A stretch of DNA of 64,000 nt, from contig NW_017804598.1 of the NCBI RefSeq assembly GCF_001625305.1, forward strand, positions 599,786 to 663,785. The letters are read 5' to 3'. How positions within the stretch are numbered: the first letter of the stretch is position 1; every line of letters begins with the position of its first letter. Shown here one piece after another: positions 24,596 to 38,800 of this stretch. A program made the position numbers and the translations under genes. This stretch comes from Branchiostoma belcheri. Lineage: Eukaryota > Chordata > Leptocardii > Amphioxiformes > Branchiostomatidae. Below the pieces are notes generated by a model, which saw only the letters and a program-made list of their open reading frames with translations, was not told where the DNA came from and did no database searches.

Positions 24596-27500
24596 ATGAA
24601 CACACACACAAAAGACACGCACACACAAATACACAGACACACGCGCACGTACAAACACACTCACTTGTACACACAACAATTCGGCTGATCATGAGCGATG
24701 ATAATCAAAACATGGTGCAACAATGATTCGTGAATTCTGTTACGAAATCAAATCCCTAACGTACTGTGCAGTTGCGATCCAACATTAAAGCCTCCATTTA
24801 CTACTAGTAATTTGAAATAAGTGTTTCAAGTTGTTAACGATGCAGATGAACAGAATCTGCTAATGAGTTTGCCAAATTATGTAGAACATACTTAATTGTG
24901 TTTTAAGTGGAAGAAGGGGGCTAATCTCTAATAACACGGTGATGCATATGTGAACTCCTACCTCGTACAGACAATGGGTGTTTCCTGTCATGAATATATA
25001 AAGCCTTTCATTGCATTGGCTCCTATTTCATTGTGAAATGTTGCAAGTCAGAGTAATTAAGAATTAGGATAGGTCGAACCCAAATGTCACTGACGGCAAC
25101 GAAATGTGTAAAATTGCAGATTTAATTAACGTTAATCTTGTTATGACCTGTTGACATTCAAATAGCAGACTGTAGGATGACGGTCTGGGTAACGGTAAGA
25201 TATGGTAAATACTACGTATTCCCACGAGTAGGAAGATTGACCTATATATACGAGTACAATGATGAAACACTTAAATGCAGAGACATGATGCAGAGCATCG
25301 TGTGTTGAATTAACAACGACAAATATATATGTTTATATATATTCTACAATACATTATGAAGCAAAACCATCTGTAACTACCCGTGTTTGTTACAATTGTC
25401 TTCTTATGTTTTATTGGAGGCACGAAACACAAAAGAAGAACAGTAACTTGGTACTGGACTGCTTGCTGCTTCAAAGTAAGTAACGCCACTAGTGCACTTT
25501 ATTTCATGACTCACAGAGTGTCCTTCCAGCCAAAGTACGGAGGAGTGAGAGGAGTATTCTCTTCCTTGTGTATCATCGTCCAAATCATACAGTACTTCAA
25601 CGTAAATTGGATTTAACACATCAAAAATCTAGGTCAATGGGATCAATTAAGGTCGACTTGATTGAACAATCCATGCAGCAGTGTGCTCAATGAGCTGGTT
25701 CATTCGATCAAAATACGATCACTCAAGACTAGACCATTTTCTACAATGATAGAGGGTTACACATTGTGTAGAAGACCAGTCTCCCCGTCGGGTTGCAAAG
25801 GTTTGAGAGGTAGGCCCAAAAATAGGACTAATTGGTCCGGGGACTAATTAATAAGCTTGCCTTGGAGAGCAATTAACTCGTCTGGAGAGGTCCGTTACTG
25901 ACTCGCAAAGTGCTAATGAAGCTGCTTTTGTCATTGATGACGTGAGAGGTCGGGCTTTTGTCGCACGACACGCCGCAGATAGCTTGACCTTGAGCTAGAT
26001 GCAGCCGTAGGGACCTGGCAGGTTGATCTCGGTGTTAACGTTTAGCTGGTGTTCAATCTTCGCATCACCAGGATAAGCCCTCGAGAGAACACTATAACTG
26101 TAACTATAAAATCACCATATCACCAGCAACCTTTGGTGCTAAAGCCATTGCTATGTAAAAACATCAGCTTTACGAAGAAGCCCACATTTTGTGAAATAAT
26201 CCTAGTTATTCCTAGTGGTCTATATACTTTGTCGCTAAGTCACATAAACTGCCTACACGTATATCATGTAAGTAGTGAGTGATCATCACGTGTGCCCTCC
26301 CCTCTCGGGCGCCTTTTATTTTTCTGGCACCAGCAATTACATGGCCCTTGCTAGAGTTCTGTTTCAGTTGAGGTGTGGCTTTAAGTGGTGACAGAGTAAA
26401 AGCCATCGATCTGGCCACGTGTTGACCCATAAAGCAAGTGTCATTAGTACTGGAATGTGCATGTACACGTATGTTACTCGGCGCTCTATTAAGTAACAGT
26501 AACTTATTGATCGATATATGTAAAGGTACACCTACGCTGAAATACTAGCATATACTGCGATACCTTTGATTTTCTTTACCTGTTAGAGCCGTATTAGACA
26601 GATTCATAACCATGCAATATATCGTTTAGTGGTTGGCTGAACATCGTCCTTTCTTAATAAGCAGGGCGCCTTTCAGATTATTCCTCAAACAGCATTAATT
26701 TATTAAAGATAATAATGGCCTTACACAGAGACTCTCCGCACCAGAGGTTAGAATGAAGTTAATCTGACTGTTACTAACGTTAATAGTGCTATGATTTCAG
26801 AATCCAGCCAACTGCTGCGACCTGTATGCAATGGGGTGACAATAGAGCTGGTATCAAGTACATGCTCCGACTATTTGAGTGTATTGAACTGGAATTAGTT
26901 ATCTGTGTGTAATTATAAAGTTCTGGTGTAGTGTGTGATGGACGCTGACGTTTTCTTTGACGCACGAGTCTGTGGCAATTCCAAGAAAGCAAAGGCCTTG
27001 TCCAGCTTATCAACGGATAGGCTCAATGATATACTACTTGCAAATGATATTTGCCTATGTATGTATCATCAGGTCATAACAGGATTACTATTAACTACAT
27101 CTGCGGTTTGACACATACAGTTGTCGTCACTGACATTTGGTCCGTCTTGGTAATTTAATAATTTGTAATTACTTTGACTTGCAACCTTTCACTGTGAAAT
27201 AGAAACTGTCACATTTGAAAGCCTTTAATGCAAGAAAAACCCCGCCGTCTGTACGAGGTAGGAGTTCACATATTATCATTTTAATAGAAAATATTAAGGC
27301 TGACGTACCCCTACCCACATATTGACAATTAAGTATGTTTCGCACTATTTGACAAACTCATTAGCAGATTCTGGTCAGCTGTAGCGCTAAGCACTTGTGC
27401 ACTTGTTCAACGTTTGTCGCATTTCCAAGTAACATACCCTTCTATCCATTACTGAGATGGAGAAGGCCTCTGTGTTGTCAAAACTGTCACGTTACAGACG

Positions 27501-30500
27501 ATTTCCCTTTCAGCCTCAGGCTGGGAGATAACTGTTTGACGCACGGAAACTTCAAACGGGCAATGAACTAATGACTGTCAGCTCCGAGGGGTATCTAACA
27601 CTAAACGGTCTGACAGTAGACTGTCTCGCGATCGGTTACCTAATGTACCAATTCTGCCCGCCAAGCAGCTTTTCATCGCTCTGTGATTACCAGAATATAT
27701 CAGTTAAAAGGATGGTAACAGAAAATGCTAAAGGAAATAGAACTATTCATCAGACGGATTCTAAGCATACATTTAACAGCAAGTATCTTGTCTTTATCCT
27801 TCCTCAGTTTCTTAACTGTTTCCACAAGACGCGAAAGTCCGCCAATCGCATCTTTGTATCAACAGACCGTGTCATGAAAAAAGGCACAAGTAAAGCAAAA
27901 GCAATCACTGAAGATCAGATCGTTATCGATATTAATCCTGATAAAAATCGTTTGTGAGCAAATTGATGGCTGAATAAAGAGAAGGGCTGCTATCACGAAT
28001 TCTGTAACGAATGCTGTCATGAAAACACGTACCTGTGATGTCAGCACTGTCTCTCATGTGTATAGGGTGTAATAGAAGTTGTCTCTAAAGTACTTATGGT
28101 GAAGTAGAAGCACTATCTGTCAAGTGCTTATGGTGTAATAGAAGTGCTGTCTCTCATGTGCTTACGGTGTAATAGAGGCACTGTCCGTCTCTTAAGTGCT
28201 TACGGTGTTTTATGAGCATTGTCTCATGGACTTTTAAAAGCTTTTTCAAACATGATGTCTTTGGTGGTAAAGTATCGTCCTGTCTGCGTCCCTAAACCTT
28301 CGCATCGTCTTCGTGTATACTCACAATGTCCTGAGGACTCAGTGAAGGGCATTCAAATCCTCCGATGTGCTACAGTGTCATATGTGACTGGTACCTTCTA
28401 AAACTGTTGTGTGACAATTGCACTTTATACTCGCACAGGATCTCTTTTCTGACTGGAAGAGCGTTGTCAAAAATCGGAAGAAAATATACATTATATACAT
28501 GGATATAAGGCATGTTACCGTTAATATTCCTTGCCAACTGCAATAATTCATTTTAGCTCTCGACAGGGTATCCCTCCCAGACATCTCTAAGATGTTGTTG
28601 GCAGCCTTATATACGAACTGTTCGACGTTGTTCTTCCTCCGAAGCACGCGGGAAGAGGGTCCTTTATCTTGTCAATCTAGACATGCAGATGTCGATGTTC
28701 CCTTTGATGCACTCGATACTCGAGACCAGTACCAGTTTCTACAGACGGGTAGAGAGATGACTTCACTTCTGGTGTCGTCAGGATGCTGTGTGAGTCAGAT
28801 GCCAATATTGAACACAGACAGTAATAGACACAGACAGTAGACAGTAGCCAAGACATAGACGGGGAACTTGATCCTTAAATACCGTGACTGGTTCGTTGAT
28901 TTTTCATGGAAGCAACAGGAAATATTTTACTTAATCCGAGAAATGATTTTGTCAGGAGTGGATTATGATAATTCAGCATGTCAAGTCACGCATCCCGAAG
29001 ATTTGCCTCAGCTGTAGTGTTACTAATGAATTTCTGCGGCAATACCTGCTATTACGAACAGTGTTTTGTAGCATTTACGGGTGGTGCACAGTAACAAGTC
29101 GGTTGGTTGGTTGGTTGGTTGGTTGGTTGGTTGGTTGGTTGGTTGGTTGGTTGGTTGATTGGCTCGTTGGCTGGTTGGTTGGCTCGTTGGTTGGTTTCAC
29201 GAGAAATCACAGCTACAACTGGATCAGCACCAAGGACAGGGATTTGCAGACGTTCGCGGTGCCTGAGAAGCGCTGGAAATTAACCCATTCATCAACATTC
29301 ATCTTTATTGTTTGCAAACTTTTCCCGCGCGTGCCCCATCCATTCCACAGTAATTACCCGGTCCCACTCGACAGGGATATCTGTCAGATGATTTGATTTC
29401 ATTGAATGAGATGAAGGGACGGGATGAGAACGATAGCTGACGGAGCCCTGACGGCACATGATTGATAGAGACTGGTCCACGTAATGAAACACATGTAGAT
29501 GGGAAATAGTTTCACAGATAGGCAAATTGAAGAAAGAAGGACACCAGATTCTTGGTTTTATGGTACAGTAACGGCAATAAACAACGGGGTGAACCACCTC
29601 AGCAACTGGCCATGGCTCATTGAAACGCAGCAGCCGTTACTTGAAGACAAGATATGTCTAGACATGTCACGGTTGTTAGCCTGGAATCATGGTAATCCTC
29701 TAAACGGTCGATAAGGCCCGGGACAGCTGTGAAGGATGTGGCAGGCAATCGTACAGATGATGTGGCCCAATTGATAAAGCCCAGATAACGCCAACCAAAT
29801 GAAAGGGTGAAAAGTATCAGGCAGAGTTTGACAAGGCGGTTCAGGGTGGGAAGGAGAACATCGTGGGGGATTAATGGCAGTCGGCGGCCGATACATGACC
29901 TGTTTTGTAGAAGTGAATGCCCTCTAGGTAGAGCATGAAGAAAGAAAGCAAGGACAAGGACTGGTCTGTGGCTAATACACAAGTTCCTACTTCCTGGACG
30001 AAATCTGGACGAGGGTTATACATATAGTATGGTAGACAGCGGCTGACACATGATTTAGACCGTAGAAGTGATTGTCCGCATTAAGAAAGCATTCAAGAAC
30101 AAGAAGAAAAATCACTATAGTTTGTGGCTGATACACACGTTTGCCAAAGAGGTTCCACTTCATGGAAGCAAACGTTGGAGGGTACTATGGTAGTCAGCGG
30201 CTGATGCATTGTCTACTTCGAAAACGTGACTAGAGGACCTAGAGGAGTCTAGGGCATGAAGGAAGCAATCAGGAACAAGGAGAAAAATTACTATGGTCTG
30301 TATCTGATACGTTTGCAAAAGAGTTTCCACTTCCTGGATGAAAACTTTGGAGGGTTATACATACAGTATGGTAGACAGCGGCTGATACATGATCTAGACC
30401 GTAGAGGTGACTCTCCTATAGATCATTAAGGAAGCAACCAAGAAAAAGACCATGCTCTGTGGCTGTGGCTGATACAAATGTTTGCCAATCAAAGAGTTTC

Positions 30501-32637
30501 CACTTCCTGGGCGAAAACGTTGGAAGTTAGCATGGTAGTCAGCGGCTGATACATTGTCCACTTCGAAGAGGTGACTCTCCTCTAGGGCATAAAGGAAGCA
30601 ATCAGAAACAAGGAGAAAAATGACTATGGTCTGTGGCTTTATACACAAGTTTGTCAAAGAGTTTCCACTTCCTGGACGAAAACTTTGGAGGATAAATATG
30701 GTAGTCAGTGGCTGATACATGGTCTAGACTGTAGAAGTGACTGTCTCCAAGAGCAAGAAGAAAGCAATCAAGAACAAGAAATGTGTATGGTCTGTGGCTG
30801 ATACCCAAGTTTGCCAGAGCGTTTCTACCTCCTGGACGAAAAGATTGAAAGGTTTGTATGGCAATGGCTAATACACGGTCTACTCAGTGAAAGTGACTGT
30901 CCCCTAGAGCATGAAGGAAGCAATCAAGAACAAGAAGAAAAATGGCTATAGTCTGTGGCTGATCCAAAACTTTTCAAAAGCGTTTCCACTCCCTGGACGA
31001 AACTTTTGAGGGATATACATACAGTATGAAAGACAGTAGACATGATCTAGACCGTAGACGTGACTGTCCCATAGATCATGAAGGACGCAATCAAGAACAA
31101 GAAGAAAAATGGCTATAGTTTGTGGCTGATACAAAAGATTGCCAATTAAAGAGTTTCCACTTCCTGGCCGAAAACGTTGGAGGGTTATACATGTAGTATG
31201 GTAGTCAGCGGCTGATACTATTGTCTACTTTAAAGAATTGACTCTCCTCTAGGGCATAAGGCAGCAATCAAGAACAAGGAGAAAACGTGACTATGGTCTG
31301 TGGCTGATACACAAGTTTGTCAAAGAGTTTACATTTTCTAGACAAAAAACTTTGGAAGATAAATAGAAGTGACTGTCCCTTAGATCAAGAAGAAAGCAAT
31401 TAGGAACAAGAAATGACTATGGTCTGTGGCTGATACACACGTTTGCCAAAAACCTGATGGGCGAAAACTTTGACAGGGTACTATGGTAGTCAGCGGCTGA
31501 TACATTGTCTACTTCGAAGAAGTGACTCTCCTCTAGGGCATGAAATTCGAAGGAAGCAATCAAGAACAAGTAGAAAAAATGACTATGGTCTGTGGCTAAT
31601 ACATATGTTTCCGCTTCCTGGACGAAAACTTTGGAGGATGAGTATGATGGTCAGTGGGTAATACGTAGCTTACGTCGTAGAATTGACCACCCTCAAGATA
31701 AGACAACATGGGGCGAAACTTAATTCATGGACGTGCAGCTCTTTTATGCGCAGTTTACCAAAGATGTTCAAAACGAAATCTACTCATGGCAATCTGGGTC
31801 TGCTATGCAGCCCACTTTAGAAATAGCTGTCCTCTAAAGCAGGCCTATTGAATTCAAGAGAACCACGAAAGGGAAATCTTGATGATTCCACTAGCTGAGA
31901 TATGATACACACGGTTATGACAGGACATTGTGTCTGTGACGAGGTTAAACAGTGTGTCAGAGTTTCTGCGTGTGCCAGTGTAATCCCTGTCAACTAACAT
32001 GACAGGGACGCAGCTTGGGTACAAATTGGCGTGTGCCGGGCGTTTTGGAAGGCAAAGGCTGACTTTAGGGTCAACCAACCAAATGAATAAGATTAATCTT
32101 GAGCCGTCAGGGTGCTGAGAGCCATTATAGATAAATGATATTTTTCACAAACGCCTTGATAGTTCGCGATAAAAGGACAGAGTGGAGCAAGGCATCGGAA
32201 TAACAAGTTGATAAGGATGCATACGTCAGCTTCGACTTGATGGAACGTCTCGCGAGAGGTCACGAGGTTATAGGGGACGTTGAAACACACTGAATCAGCC
32301 GAAGTGACTTCGCAAACTTGGTTTTGGAAAAGTGGAGGGTAACGTTATCTATTTGGCTATACTTTGCACGGGCTCAGAACGTTAAGCGTCTGCAGATATA
32401 TTCTTGCGTGTGAAGTACTGATAAGGTTCTGTGTGACCCGTATTCCTGGTAACGTTACCGTGACTGACTCCTGACTGAGTCTTTAGGAGATTACCGCCCT
32501 GCTAAGTCAGCTCGTGTGTTCCTGCTCTTTGTTGTATCCATGCGTTGTTAGCTAGCCGCCTCCTTAAACCATACGTTGTATATTACATCATTACCTTCGC
32601 CAAGAAGGTTATGTTTTCCATAGCTGTTGTTTATGTA

Positions 32638-32719
<82 letters not shown>

Positions 32720-35700
32720 CGGTTGATCACGATATCTCAAGAAGCATTAAATGGATTGTCATGAAACTTGGTAGGTGGGTACGTGTTGATAAGACCTAGA
32801 AATGATTAGATTTTGGCCCCGCTGGCGACTTAATTACTTTACAAACTCTCCCGTTATAATCATGATTTGTGAAAATGCATGACAGAGACAGAAGGGGGAA
32901 CTGGCCGGTAAGACTAACTTTGATGCTGTCTCAACCAATTGTCCTTTGATGTGCCGATGAATTCGTGACATGTTAACACGGTAAAAGCTTTCAGGAGTTT
33001 ACAGTCATTGAACATTTTTGCGATACTGAAGGAGCACACTGAAGCGTGTGGCTTGACTGCTCTCTCGTATGAAAGAGGCTAAAACATTGAATGCATGCAG
33101 GGTCGCCGGGGTTGCTGCCACTTGAACGCAGATGCACCGGTTCTTGAGACAGTCTTTTATCATCCATAAGTATGAATAAGATAAGCAAAAAAGACATCAT
33201 AGAGCACTACAGTACTCAAGGACTTCATCTGCAATAAATGGTTTAGGTCTGAAATGATACGATCGAAGTCCTTGGCTCCTGACGTACATATCGCCGACCT
33301 CTATCGCTAAAGTGGCCTGCTTCCAGATTTTCAGACCATTTCTAATGGATACGCAGACTTTCCATGGACTTTGTTGTGGAAAGGACACAAATATCATATT
33401 TGACGAACAATTATATGGGGCGAAGGGTCGCAAGGGTACATTACCACGTCAAAAAAAGGTCGTGAACCCACTTGACCCTATTATAACGCTCCAGCGGTTT
33501 CCAGATTCGTTTGGGGTGATGTGAAAGACGGATGTGACTTGTATGAATGATGTAGTCTGCTTTTAAAGGCTGATAGCTGTTCACTCGGTGATGAACGCTG
33601 ACCTTTCAAGTGATTGATGTATTATCGCGACGAACGCGATACTTGCTCACTTGGATTCGTTATTAACGATGTCGAAATCCGAACACGATAGAAGTAACTT
33701 CTTTTTAGACTTTTCTGATGCCAGTTCTAATGTATTGAAATAATTTGAGATTACCAGCCAGAAACGCATTCACTTTTTTCTGTTTTTAATAATATTTACA
33801 TTAATACAATCCGCTGAAAAGCAAGCAATTGGCTGTCACAAATATTCTAATGTTTGTGTATGGCAAAATTGCTTCATAGAAAAATGTTAGTTGGTGACCT
33901 ACATCAGTTGCTGTGAATTAATCGATTTTTGTTTATTTCCTAGATGCTCCGTCTAGGTCCATTGAGTCTCGTGGTGGTTCATCTTTGTACCATTCCTCTT
34001 CACAAATTATCACCTACACCTCCCCGTTCAGTGATAATCATCCATCATTTATACTTTATGTGTCTCCATTTGGTACATGGTAGGTCGGTGGGGTATGAAA
34101 TGATGAAAGTCAGATTTTACGTCTGGGACAAGCGATGGAGTAGAACTGCAGCAGCTGTCATCGAGCTGGTAGAACAAACTAACTCATCAGCTCTGCCGGA
34201 ACGTTCGGACCGCAGCGGTCGTAAAGCGGAATGCGGTCGCACCTGCGGCCCGCTATGGCTGAGGTGGGCTTGAGGTTAGGGTTGTTGACTCAGAATCTGG
34301 AAGTTCGGGGTTCGAATCCCTGGCAGTTCGCGGTGTTGTTTCCTCGGGAAGACATTTTACTCTTATTTCCTCACTAGACTCAGACGGTGAAATTGAGTTC
34401 CTAGCTTCCTAGACGTTAAGCTTGAGGTCCCGTGACTTCTAAAGAGATCTAGAGACACACCTTGAGCACGTTTAAGATCCCATCGCTCGTGTATAAAAAA
34501 AAAGGGTAGGGTTCTATCCCAGTGTGGGTGGATCAAACCTTCTAGTGCGGTCTTTTTTACGCAGATTGACTTTGATCACTGTACAAACCTGGTGTGTTGC
34601 GCTTAAAGGCGCTTTAAATTTACCGGTTATGCGAAACAAACAAAACATCTGGAACGAGCGGGATAGGTCGATACAGCTGACTGTCACAAATGATGAAGCA
34701 AGGGAGCACTCCATGCCCTTGAAAAATAAAGATGTCATTATTCGGGCGTAGGTGTATTACTGCACGGGTGGATTACTGGGCCATCATCACACATCTGTGG
34801 GACAGTTAATTGCTGACGCTTGCTAAATGTAGTCACTGTATTTGGAAACTGCTGCCTGAAAACTGACGAGACTGGCCAAATAGACAGATGACATGCCAGG
34901 GGAGTTGGCCCGCTAAAGGCGTACAATTTTCCACACCCAATTACCTCACGACTTGGTACCTATGAGATTAGCAATTAAAGGACTTCAAAGAAGATGGCAA
35001 TCCCCGACAGACTTTGTGTGCGGCAAATTGTACTCCTTTAGCGGACCATTTTAAACCTACTTGAGCGGACCAACTCCCCTGGCGTGTTATCTGTCTATTT
35101 GACCGATTTCTAGCCTAAGCTAGCTAAATGTAGCGTGGCCCACACTGCCGGGTGGGATTAGTGTAAATGTCTGTACGTATTTTCGCTGAGTAGCTGAGTA
35201 AGACAGGACCTACAGTGTTAATCCAGCATGACGAGGGGAGGGTTGCTGCTTAGCGCCATTAGCTGAGGCTGAAAAACACACGTCGCTGTACACGGTGGAA
35301 TGATTGTTATCTACATATCACTGTTGCGCACTGTTGAGTGCTTTTTCCTGTTACTCTTACAGCTTCCCTAATGGAAACCCCATGTTCTAAGTTGTCTAAT
35401 TTCCTTGTATAAATATGTAGCATTCCTGCCTCACAGCTAGCTACATTACTCGTGGCATGGAGGTTTTACATTTGAGTCTGTCCATACATATTTATCAAAG
35501 CACACTGGATACGTTTGAAAGCCTAGCTCGGAACATGTCTTCAATGCACTTAGGCCTTCCGGTCACAGCTATTTTCCTCCTCCCTCAATAAATATAATCA
35601 CCATGATGGTTGATCAGCGTAGATTGAATTGCCATGCTAGCAAAGTGTTCCATTATTAGCCTTTTTACACAATTGGCATTAAATTAAATTGGCATCTAAT

Positions 35701-35779
35701 CAAGGAGGTCCAATTCTTCTTGATTTCGTTTAAAAGCAATATGCTGAAATGCTATTTACTGCTAACGATCCCATGTTTG

Positions 35780-35817
<38 letters not shown>

Positions 35818-35846
35818 NNNNNNNNNNNNNNNNNNNNTTGTTTGTC

Positions 35847-35882
<36 letters not shown>

Positions 35883-38800
35883 GTTGAATGAGTTCGCAAC
35901 TACAGAGCCCTGGTGACCACCAGTCACAGTGACAGTCTCCATCAATTGGCTCCATCAGAGTATCCCACTCTAGTTTTGCGAAAGCTTGCAAAGATGTAGT
36001 GTGACCCACACTATTTAGTGTAAATGTCGGTACCTATTTTCATTGAGTAGCTGACCTGTAGGACCTACAGTGTTAATCCAGCATGACGAGGGGAGGGTTG
36101 TGTCTTTACGCCATTAAAAAGACGAGCTTTATTGCACAACAATTGTACATGGTACAATGTTTAGCAACGACTATTGAACTTTAGTGCAAACGAAAAGTGT
36201 ATAAAATTAGCTGTGGCTGAAACACACGTCGCTGTTCACGGTGGAAGGGCTGTTATCTACATATCACTGCTGCGCACTGTTGAGTGCTTTTTCCTGTTAC
36301 TCTTACAGCTCCCCTAATGGAAACCCCATGTTCTAAGTTGTCTAATTTCCTTGTATAAATATGTAGCATTCCTGCCTCACAGCTACATTACCTCGAGCAT
36401 ATACATTTTCTCTTTGATGTCTGTCTATGAATATTTCTTGTTGTTTTCTCAAAGCACCGTGGATACGTTTGAAAGCCTAAGTTTGGAAGATGTCTTTAAT
36501 GTACTTAGGCCGTCCAGTCCCGCGCATATGTCTGCTTAAAATCGGCCCCTACTTGACAACATCAGCCAATTTCCTTCTCACTCGATAATCATAATTACCA
36601 GGGTTTATAAGCGTCTATGGAATTGCCATGTTAGCAAAGCAGTTCGTTATGGGCCTGTTCACACCATTAATATTAACACGGATCTTCTATGTACATAAAA
36701 AGAAAGCCGTTAAAATGTTAGCCGCTGGTTACGAATCGTATGTCCAAGCACACATCAACATCATTCAATGGCACTATTTTCTCTGAAACGTACCTGACGG
36801 TCATTCCTTGTTTATCAAACTTCGTGAGAACCCAGAGGTACGGTATAGTGTGGCTTTGGTTCGTGGCAGTTACTCAGGGTATTCAGTCATTCTGTGCCCT
36901 AACAGGAATTCCAAACATACATCAACATTATTCAATGACACCGTGAGTTCTTTCTATCTGTCCTTGTTCATCAAACCTCAAGCCGTGGGAACCCACACGG
37001 GTACGGTATAGTGTAGCACTGATTCAGTTTCCCTTAGATTACTCCAGCTATTTCGTAATTTTGTGCCCTATCAGGAATTCCAAACATACGTCAACATTAT
37101 CCAGGGACACTGTTGGTTCTCACCGAAACGTATCTGTCCTTGTTTACCACCAAACCTCACGGTGACAAGTCGTGGGAACCCACACGGGTACGGTATAGGG
37201 TAGCACCGATCCGTGCTCAGTCTAGTCACCCCTACTAACGCCATCCATCATACTCGCATCGTGTCCCTTGTCAAGATGACACATTGGTGAGAAACCGTTC
37301 CAGTTCAGGCCTTCACTCGTTCAACCGATAGATGGACGTGTCCGTGATTGGAGTGTTATTTATCAATTGGCGACTTCACCAGCAGATGTATACAGCCACC
37401 AATTAAAACTTTCCTAGTCACGATTCAGTAAAGAGTTAACACGAGTCATGTTTGCCCCTTTATTAAAAGTTTTAATACTGGAATGCGCCCTAGAAGCACT
37501 TAAGCGCCGAACAACTTTTCATTTCAGTATCGTTTCAGACTTATATTCTTTTTCGAGCAAGTTTCAAGTGCTTTAACCATCATACTTTAGGTTGAAAATT
37601 GGCCAATGCGTTGTACTGATTTCACTGATGAGCGGTTTTCTCTTTACAATACGCGATAGTGACGGTCCGCGTAATTCGGGTTAATTGGTGGTTGTGACGG
37701 ATTCAACTATTCCAGGAATTTTACGTCATTTTGACATGTAGGCTAAGCCTAAACGATCGTCTGGCTGGCTGGCTATTTCATTGTGGTTCGTAACAACACG
37801 CATCGTGATGCTTTCACCCTGCATGTGAATTACAGGGAAGATTCCCTCGCTGACAAATTTCGTAGAAATAGTCACCAGTTCTACGAAATTCACAATAGAA
37901 CTAATAGTCACCAGTTCTACGAAATTGTCAGCGAGGGTCTATAGTCATTACGATGTAAGTGGTCCCCAATTATCGTCTGCAGAAATTGGCGCGAAGACGG
38001 CCCATTTATCATGACCAATGAACGCGTCCGTTACTGCGGACAAACGAGATCACTGCATGGTGTGACGCAGGAGTACCTAATAGCGTTCACTTTGGGGCAT
38101 GCGCACACGTCCAGGTACCAGGTGTTCAGTGGGACTATTTTACTTTGGGTCGCTCTGGCGACTTTACTTTGAGAGATTGTAAGATTTATACCGTTCAGAT
38201 AGAGTACAGGAAGGGGAAACACTGCTACACAAAATGTCGCTGTCCTTAAACATTGCGTTAACAGCAAGGACGAGCTACAGACCATTCACCATGTTTGAAA
38301 GAAGAACTAGAAACGTCTCGGAACCTAGAGGTCCCGGGTTCGAGTCCTGACATGCCACCGATCTTGTGCCCTTGGGAAAGGCACTTTACACGACTTTCCT
38401 CTCTTAGCTCAGGTGAAAATGAGTATTGTCCTGTCATGTATTTGTCCCCTGTGTTGGTGGCGGCATAAATGTAAGTTGAAAAAAAGTTGAGTGTACTGTC
38501 ACCACGTCTGGTGATTACATGTTGGAATAAAAAAACTAGTAACGTTAATGATATTTCGTAGTTATGGGTTAAACATTTGGGAGTTTTCAAGGCATAGATC
38601 AAACGGTATGAGATACCTGTATATTACATACATCAGCTGAAAGCCACACTCGCATCTATGCTATGAAAAGGTCTTGTCTTGTCTTGTCTTGTCTTGTCTT
38701 GTCAGATGAGAGCTGCGTAGATGTACAATGACACCAAGAGTTTCTTTTCAGGCTAATACTTACCAGTCTGCTAAATACTGTCATATCGCATACAGAGTCA

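Noticed and set aside
24535..24726. Thr/His-rich peptide
   Set aside because: It is only a translation of the (AC)n microsatellite.
27571..27957. 128-codon open frame in opsin B intron 1
   Set aside because: No recognisable domain and no GC-rich codon pattern like the real exons; length is within chance for this AT content.
29101..29200. Open frame rich in GWLV repeats
   Set aside because: Translation of a (GGTT)n microsatellite; the same happens at 40520-40574.
29872..31705. CRISPR array
   Set aside because: Regular repeats, but units are about 160 bases, diverged throughout, without short identical repeats and unique spacers, and the genome is animal.
2482..38440. tRNA genes at the B-box sites
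   Set aside because: The heads lack a complete cloverleaf and are followed by shared SINE bodies in several copies, so they are SINE heads.
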